From positions 682,001 through 746,000 of the forward strand of contig JANPZW010000008.1 of NCBI GenBank assembly GCA_024707385.1: DNA of 64,000 nt, read 5' to 3'. The notes under the pieces are model-generated. The model searched no databases. It saw only the letters and a program-made list of their open reading frames with translations, and was not told the origin of the DNA. This DNA comes from Cellvibrionaceae bacterium. Its GTDB lineage: Bacteria > Pseudomonadota > Gammaproteobacteria > Pseudomonadales > Cellvibrionaceae. Made by a program: the position numbers and the translations under genes. The stretch's first letter is position 1. Each line of letters begins with the position of its first letter. Below, piece by piece: positions 58,355 through 64,000 of the stretch.

Positions 58355-59367
58355 AATCTGACCCGCCCTAAAAATATTTCCCCTTCGCGCCGGCAGCACT
58401 CATACCGCCGCCACAACACCCATGAAAATCGCTGATCTGGAACTTCCATCCCCGCCGCCCAGTTACCTCGTCGCGGCAGCGGTTCGGCGTAGTCCTGTAC
58501 TTCGGGATACAGCAACTGGAAACGATTGTCCCGATTGCCTACCTCCACCGGTGGTGGCGGCCAGCATCGGTCTCCGCAGTCCCAGCCGATGGGCACGTAC
58601 ACATGCAGGCTGGGTGACCCGGTGATGATTTCGGATGCGCGCTGTGCAGCGACCACTGCGGACAACGAGTCGAAGGGGAGTGAATTCCACCCGGTGCGTG
58701 GATAAATCGGTCCCCAGTATTCCGGGGCGGCACTTTGCCGGGGATAGCCTGAAAGCGCCTGCGGGTAATACTGCTCGATGATCGGCTCACTCCACGCGGG
58801 ATCCACTTTGCTGACAAAGTGCGGAATCATCGGGATTTTTTCGACGGACTCGCAGGAATATCCGAAGGATGCCGCGAGCGCATTAAAGGCGAGAATGCCG
58901 GGATTGGTAATAATATCGACGTGCTTGAAATCCAGATTGGTGTCGATCTGTCCGGTGATTTCCGTGACGTGATCATGCTGATCACTTTTCTCGGTCAGGA
59001 TCGATCCCATCTTTCGGTCAGTCAAACCGCCGAGACCATCCCAGGGCGTTGTATTGCTGTACGCCGACACGACAAAATCCGGCAGAAAATGCGAGACGAG
59101 AACGCTTTCCCGGTTGTAGCAACTCGGGGGAAATACGTTGCATTTAATCCACAGGCAGACGCCCTCGACTTTATAATTGATGCAGTCCGTGCAGGTCAGC
59201 GTTTTTTCCGTGATGTCCCATGTGTCGAGATCCTCCTGCTCCTGTCCATGTTGCTTACGCAATCGATCAATCAAATCCTCAAGCCAGCCCGCGTGCGCAT
59301 CACCGTGCGGTCCGATGCTGATGAGCGCGACGAGCGTAACCAGCAGATATCGGAAAATGGATGTCAT
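58351..59367 (-). CDS. Integrating conjugative element protein, PFL_4710 type
   Basis: This exported protein of about 338 residues (signal MTSIFRYLLVTLVALISIG...AHA) has a conserved cysteine cluster LTCTDCINYKVEGVCLWIKC...PPSCY and the phrase VSHFLPDFVVSAYSNT, resembling TraU-like proteins. It sits between the PFL_4711- and PFL_4709-type genes as in other members of this ICE group. ATG 59367 has an AAGGA site; the GTG at 59382 is an alternative that would overlap the upstream stop. Confidence 0.85.
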   Translation of the reverse strand: MTSIFRYLLVTLVALISIGPHGDAHAGWLEDLIDRLRKQHGQEQEDLDTWDITEKTLTCTDCINYKVEGVCLWIKCNVFPPSCYNRESVLVSHFLPDFVVSAYSNTTPWDGLGGLTDRKMGSILTEKSDQHDHVTEITGQIDTNLDFKHVDIITNPGILAFNALAASFGYSCESVEKIPMIPHFVSKVDPAWSEPIIEQYYPQALSGYPRQSAAPEYWGPIYPRTGWNSLPFDSLSAVVAAQRASEIITGSPSLHVYVPIGWDCGDRCWPPPPVEVGNRDNRFQLLYPEVQDYAEPLPRRGNWAAGMEVPDQRFSWVLWRRYECCRREGEIFLGRVRL

Positions 59368-59378
59368 GATTTTTCCTT

Positions 59379-59819
59379 TCACGGTGCGCTCCTGGCCAGA
59401 AGATAGCGGTGATAATCGTCCAGTGCGGTGCGCGGATCAGAGGTCCCATAAACAATAAATTGCTCGTTGATCAGAACGGCTGGAATTTTGGCAATTTGGA
59501 ATTGCGCCGCGCGCCGGAGAGGCAGAAAAATGCGCTCCCGGTGAACGGCATATTCCTGATAGGCCGGCGAGCGCACCCAGGCTTCCGCTTTTTTCTGCGC
59601 CTCCTCCACGGTCTTGCCGGTAAAGCGACGGGAGATTTTTTCCTGCTCCCTCGCAATTGCATTCATGTTGTGCGCGACAATGCTGACGCCGGGAATGGTC
59701 GGCAGTGCTAAATCATCATCTGAAAAAATCTCCAGATGTATCGCCGGCTGGCTGAGGGCGGTGGATGCCGTGATTAGGAAAAATCCTGCGGCCAGTGATT
59801 TCAATACGGTGAATGCCAT
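59379..59819 (-). CDS. Integrating conjugative element protein, PFL_4709 type (TrbC-like)
   Basis: This exported protein of 146 residues has a signal peptide to about residue 24 and then IHLEIFSDDDLALPTIPGVSIVAHNMNAI. The C-terminal half (AAQFQIAKIPAVLINEQFIVYGTSDPRTALDDYHRYL) is thioredoxin-like, as in TrbC-type transfer proteins. It lies directly before the PFL_4710-type gene and one base after the small regulator. Confidence 0.82.
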   Translation of the reverse strand: MAFTVLKSLAAGFFLITASTALSQPAIHLEIFSDDDLALPTIPGVSIVAHNMNAIAREQEKISRRFTGKTVEEAQKKAEAWVRSPAYQEYAVHRERIFLPLRRAAQFQIAKIPAVLINEQFIVYGTSDPRTALDDYHRYLLARSAP

Positions 59820-60103
59820 TAAACCTCCTGCCTCGACACGCGGTTTTTTCGGGATATTGTGGGAGCGAACGCCCAGGGATTAATGCCGAGCTCTTTTGCC
59901 ACGGCGTCCATCATGTCCTCCTGAACTTGAATCACTTCTCCCGCCAGTGCCTTGTAGACGGAATTGCGGTGATAACCGCAGGCCTGCGCGAGACCTCCAA
60001 TTCCGCGACCCTGCAATTTGCACAGCAACGCGACGCTGTGCTGCAGAGGGACTTTGTGGCGTTGCAGGTCGCGGAGAATGTCGGACATGGCTTCAGGTGT
60101 CAT
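59819..60103 (-). CDS. Small helix-turn-helix regulator
   Basis: This is a 94-residue protein with an HTH pattern near residues 33-60 (GIGGLAQACGYHRNSVYKALAGEV) and a phage-regulator-like tail (AVAKELGINPWAFAP). It overlaps the next transfer gene. Such small DNA-binding proteins are found in mobile elements and may set the level of the transfer operon. It follows the 267-base inverted-repeat element, so it could be read from a promoter there. Confidence 0.6.
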   Translation of the reverse strand: MTPEAMSDILRDLQRHKVPLQHSVALLCKLQGRGIGGLAQACGYHRNSVYKALAGEVIQVQEDMMDAVAKELGINPWAFAPTISRKNRVSRQEV

Positions 60104-60150
60104 AAGGCGTTCGTTTATGTGTTATGCATTTAATAGCAGGATTGAAATGG

Positions 60151-60417
60151 GTATAAAGGTTTGGTGGGCGGCCCCCATCCAGAGTTGACCAGGCAGGGCT
60201 CTGGATTTGTCCCTGGCACTGTCGGGAATCTCTGTCGCGCGCAGGCTAACAAAGCCATGGAGACCATCGCAGTGACAGACGGCAGTGCCCTTAGCGCGGT
60301 CGATAAAGTTCTGAGGAAACCTTACCGTTCTTCGAGACGGCCTTGAGCCTGCCGAGTTATCAACAGGTACCAGGGATCTACCGGACATGTAGAGGGCCGC
60401 CCACCAAACCTTTATAC
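60151..60417. repeat. MITE-like element with perfect 24-bp terminal inverted repeats
   Basis: GTATAAAGGTTTGGTGGGCG plus GCCC at 60151-60174 recurs as its exact complement at 60394-60417. The interior of 219 bases has no gene. The ends contain TATA, compatible with insertion at a TA dinucleotide as by IS630/mariner-type enzymes. Outside the repeats GAAATGG and CCATTTC extend the palindrome imperfectly. It separates traC from the regulator gene. A structured RNA is an alternative. Confidence 0.65.
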
Positions 60418-60623
60418 AAACCATTTCTTTCGATAAAACCTGAATTTCATTGTTTTGCCCGAAGCTCATTGACCGGCACCATTCGCCGTTCAATAACCAC
60501 AGGTTCTGGGAAAACCAGAGGTCGAAATTTTGCGGCACCTGGATGGTGCCAAAGATCTCTTATTCCAGTTGGACGACCTGTTAAAAAAGATGGAAGCTGG
60601 TGATATTGTTATCGCATAGATGT

Positions 60624-63446
60624 TCATGCGTTTTTCCTCATCATCGAGCGGCGTTTCTCCGCCAATTGCCGCCCGATCATTTCCGCCGCATCCACTTCGG
60701 AAATGTTGTGTTTCTGCATTAATTTCGTGCGCTCCTGCCGCTCTTCTTTTTTCCGTCATGGCGAGGGCAAAACATAAGGTCGGTGCAACGATGCGGAATA
60801 ATCCCTGGACGTTGTCGGACATGATGACGCCCTCCGTATAACAGCCGGATTGCTTTCGCGTGCTGAGCATCATCGAGCGCTGATCGTCATTGAGTTCACG
60901 CACCCGCTCGATATGCGCGAGTTCTCCCTTGTCGATTTTCAGGCACATCCACCATTCAAACATGGCCAGCATTTTTTTCGCGTCGTCTTTGTAATCCTCC
61001 ATATTCTGGGTGGCCTGCCAGAGCCAGAGTCCCATCCTGCGGCCCAATAATTTGGAAACCACGACCAGGTATTTCGCGAGCAGGGGATTGGTGGTGATGA
61101 CGTGGGCTTCATCCGTGAGATTGATCGTGGGGCGGCCATCGCGCTGTGTGCGGATGGCACGGGCGATGATCTGATTGATGATGGCGATGTACGCCACTGA
61201 CAGTTTGTCATTGGTGTCGTTGCCACTGGCGAGGTCGGCCATCTCGATGCGGATGTAATCCGCATCCGGCAGTTCCTCACCCGGACGATTGAACAGCTCT
61301 CCGGCAAAGCCATCGGTGAACAATTCCATCGCGTCGGCCATTTCGTTGATGCGCCGTGCCGAATCGGGTTTTTCATTCACCTGGGTGCGCAGGTGGCGGA
61401 TGATATCCTCCGGCAGCAGGTCCACCTTGCCGGCGATTTTGGCTTCGCTGGTGGCATTCAATATGGCATTTTTCAGAATTCCGGAATCCGCCCGCGTCAT
61501 GCGGTGCTCTTCTTTTCTTCACCGCCAGTGACCATCAGGCGCGCAATGATCAGCATTTCCCCGAGCACATCACGCTTCACACTCTCATCGGCATTTTGCC
61601 CGGAATCGGCTTCCTCCAGCTCGGCGTCGCCAGCGAGCACATCCTCCATGCGGGAGGATGCCTGGATCACACGGCCGTAGCGGTCCACCAGATCCAGTGC
61701 GGGTTTGAACGGAGCCAGTGAGGGGGCGACGCCAGGCCGGAAGACAATGTCCACCACCTTGAGTCCTTGCTGGCGAAAATACTCACTGAGCAGGCCGAAA
61801 CTGTTGCCTGCCTCGACCACCACCCAGCGGGGAAAATACATAGCCGTGATCAGCATCTGCAGGTAACACAATGTTGCGGATTTACCGGCGCCCGTTGGGC
61901 CAAACAAAAAGAGATGCGCGTTTTTGGCTCGGTCGCCCTGCAGCAGGGGGTCGCAGGAAAACGCTTCACCGCCGCGATTGGACATCACAATGCACGGATT
62001 ACCAGTGCCCGTACTGCGACCATAGACAGGTATCAAATTGGCGAGGTGATGCGTGTAGATAATCCGCTGCCGTAAATTCACCTGGTCGAGTTTTGGATCA
62101 TAGGCGCACGGCAAAAACCGGATATACCGATCCATCCGGAAGTGATCGAGGTCCGGATCGATGGCGGAAAGGCCATTTTTCGACAACAGCGTGTCCGTCA
62201 GCAGCAGTGCGTCGTCCATGGCCTCGTCGCTCGATGCCCGCAGCGCTATGGCCATGCTGTAGGAATACAATTTATTTCCGCGAGCAATCTGGCGGCGGGC
62301 ATGATTAATTTCATCCCTGGCCATTTCCGCTTCGGTCGATGCGCCTTTGGCATTTTTTTCAAGACGGTCGATGTGGCGTTTGATCTCCGTCTGGGGCTTC
62401 ACCACGTAAGTCACCATCACGATGGATCCCGGTGGCAGCTCATCGATGAAACATTGTGTGCGGGCATTGGGTCCGGACATCTCGTCACGGCTTTCATAGC
62501 GTTCTGCCGACAATTGGCCGACTTCCGGCACGCGAAGCAATCGCTCAACCGATACCAGCGTGTGGGGCATGCCGTCGAAATACCAGCACTGGTTTTTCTC
62601 GTCCCGGCGCACATCGCGGCTGACGCAGTCGGCAGCCAGGTCCCACTCTGCCGTCCGATTTTCCGGTTTCGGGTAGGGGTTCGTCTTCAGCCATGCGTCG
62701 CGATCACCGCCGGCCAGCTTGGGATTCGGATTCATCCACCGGAACAGCCATGCCCAGATGTCGTCACCCTGCAGCCGGCGGCCCTGCAGGCCGACTGATC
62801 GCATCATCTCCGCAATTCGCGTACATTGGGTTTCCAGTTCAATTTCACGCGACTGGTTGCGCCGACGCTTGGTGAGATCCTCCTGACGCCGGTAGAACAC
62901 CATATAGCACTGCCGCTTCGAGCCGCCCCAAGGCCGTCCATTCAACTGATCGATAAACAGACCGCCGTCGCGTGCGAGATCGTTCACATGTTCCCGATAG
63001 ACGTTGTTGATGAAATGCCCGGTATACGGATGCAATTCCGCGCCCCGGCGGGTCTGGACAGTGATGGCGTGGGACAGCATCTGGTCCGGCAGTTGGCGGA
63101 AAATGCTTTCGTCGCACCAGGAGAAAACCTGGACAATCCAAGGTGAAATAGAGTGCTCTTCGAAGGCGTCTGCAATGAATTGGGCGATATTATTGCGGAT
63201 GGAAACGATTTGATCTTCCGACCGGGCTTCGGTCGGAATCGGCGTGATGTCAAACACGGCCGCCATGCTTTTGCCATCATCGAGCAAAATCTTGTTGTCA
63301 TCGACAATGTCGAGCCAGGGCAGATATTTCGCTGCACCGGGCATTTTCTTGTAGCCTTTGCGAAGCTCCGCTGTTGTCGCGGGTTTATCCGCTTCCAGCG
63401 GTGAGCCTTTGATAAAAAAATCCTGTAGCAATGCTCCAAAATTCAT
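60624..63446 (-). CDS. traC: ICE conjugative transfer ATPase, TraC/VirB4 type (PFL_4706 family), two frameshifts
   Basis: This secretion ATPase energises the mating channel. It has an N-terminal TraC_F_IV-like part, Walker A in FLFGPTGAGKSATLCYLQ and Walker B-like INLTDEAHVI. The frame appears split at 61500, where an A-run (GGEEKK, stop) needs one more base to read GGEEKEEHRMTRADSGILKNAI. A second shift at an A6 run near 60750 hides the true C-terminus ERTKLMQKHNISEVDAAEMIGRQLAEKRRSMM, which stops at 60624. Corrected length is 940 residues, right for the family. The open frame that runs on to 60490 is an artefact of the second shift. Confidence 0.88.
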
Positions 63447-64000
63447 CGTTTGATGCCTCCCTGCAGGGGGCCGCGATTGAGGCGCTCCCGCTGTTGCTTC
63501 CGGCGCTTCTCCTCCTCGATGCGCAGTTGCGCCAGGCGCTCCTGTTCCTTTATCGCACGGGATACCAGTTTATTACGGCGGATGGTCTCGACGGTTTCGC
63601 CCGGCAATGCGTAGTGGTCGCGTTCGTACATCTGGAATCGCGTCATATAAGCTGGAATCGGCGCGCCGGATGTGCCGACCGCATGCGGCCGCACGTACAT
63701 GAACAGCTCCGGATTCGGCAATTTCGGAAACAGGTGCTGCAGCTGCTCCGGCTGAGGCGGGAATTCGGCCATGCCGCTGGCTGTGGCGCTGCGCAGTTCC
63801 AGCGACTCCTGGTCGCGCAATTGCAACTCGCGTTTGCGCGCCGCCAAATCCTGCGGGGAATTCGCGCCAGAATATTGCGCGTAGAGACTCGCAATATCGT
63901 GATCGGATTTGGGCATGACTTTTTCACCGACGACGAGCAGCCGGCGCACAACAGCGCGGCCATCATCGCGGCGAAAAATCGGCATTGGTTAATCGAGAGT
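63443..64000 (-). CDS. ICE lipoprotein, PFL_4705 type (frameshift; start possibly outside window)
   Basis: The body (VMPKSDHDIASLYAQYSGANSPQDLAARKRELQLRDQESLELRS) is in one frame. The N-terminus with a lipobox (MMAALLCAGCSSSVKK) is in another, joined at an A-run near 63918. The result is a lipoprotein of about 175 residues whose central part PNPELFMYVRPHAVGTSGAPIPAYMTRFQMYERDHYALPGE is typical of this ICE family. A basic helical tail follows (RIEEEKRRKQQRERLN). It overlaps the traC start. The lipoprotein frame stays open to the window edge, so the start could lie beyond 64000. Confidence 0.78.

Noticed and set aside
60122..60538. 138-codon minus-strand frame between traC and the regulator
   Set aside because: It runs through the inverted-repeat element and has no family features or ribosome-binding site.
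61497..61500. ATGA overlap read as a natural split of TraC into two coupled proteins
   Set aside because: The upstream codons in the second frame (EKEEHR) continue the family sequence, and a second A-run shift occurs later in the same gene, so one broken frame is simpler.

Overview
The window looks like part of a gammaproteobacterial chromosome, most likely a Cellvibrio/Teredinibacter-type organism. The evidence is a poly-serine linker in a lipoprotein, many TonB-dependent receptors, an ImuC/DnaE2 polymerase and a Pseudomonas-type integrative conjugative element. The family placement is inference. No rRNA, tRNA or CRISPR array was seen.

Region 1 (1-29 kb) is iron acquisition. The end of a siderophore NRPS (A-PCP-C-A-PCP-TE, cut by the left edge) converges on a leftward set: ornithine N-monooxygenase, GNAT acyltransferase and an STN-type TonB receptor. 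A divergent rightward set holds an N5-hydroxyornithine formyltransferase, an HDAC-family amidohydrolase overlapping it by one base, and a PvdE-type exporter. Two leftward operons of PepSY, DUF3649 and DUF3325 membrane proteins follow. The second lies downstream of FecI, FecR and another STN receptor. Upstream of fecI is a receptor broken by an IS3 fragment and a 5' deletion.

Region 2 (29-37.4 kb) is a rightward, probably Fur-controlled operon: DUF4198 protein, EF-hand lipoprotein, HmuR-like receptor, HmuY-like lipoprotein, a siderophore receptor and a CBM9/DUF5916 protein cut short by an IS.

Region 3 (37.4-46.7 kb) is a patchwork: a decayed IS1182-type element, an IS3 element, two integron gene cassettes with attC sites and no integrase, two small unknown genes, a GGDEF protein, and an imuB remnant translationally coupled to dnaE2.

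Region 4 (46.7-64 kb) holds accessory genes and then the conjugation genes of an ICE (lipoprotein, TraC/VirB4 ATPase, PFL_4709/4710/4711-type proteins, TraG N-terminal type). Beside them, partial copies of one leader sequence flank two cargo modules: two toxin-antitoxin pairs, and a coiled-coil protein with a NYN/Zc3h12a-like nuclease domain.

Many genes are broken by single-base shifts, at least ten of them in A/T or G runs. The simplest reading is base-calling error in a poorly polished long-read assembly, so most split genes here are probably single intact genes. The truncated genes at 26.9-29.0, 36.6-37.4 and 43.3-43.6 kb lack whole domains and look genuinely broken.
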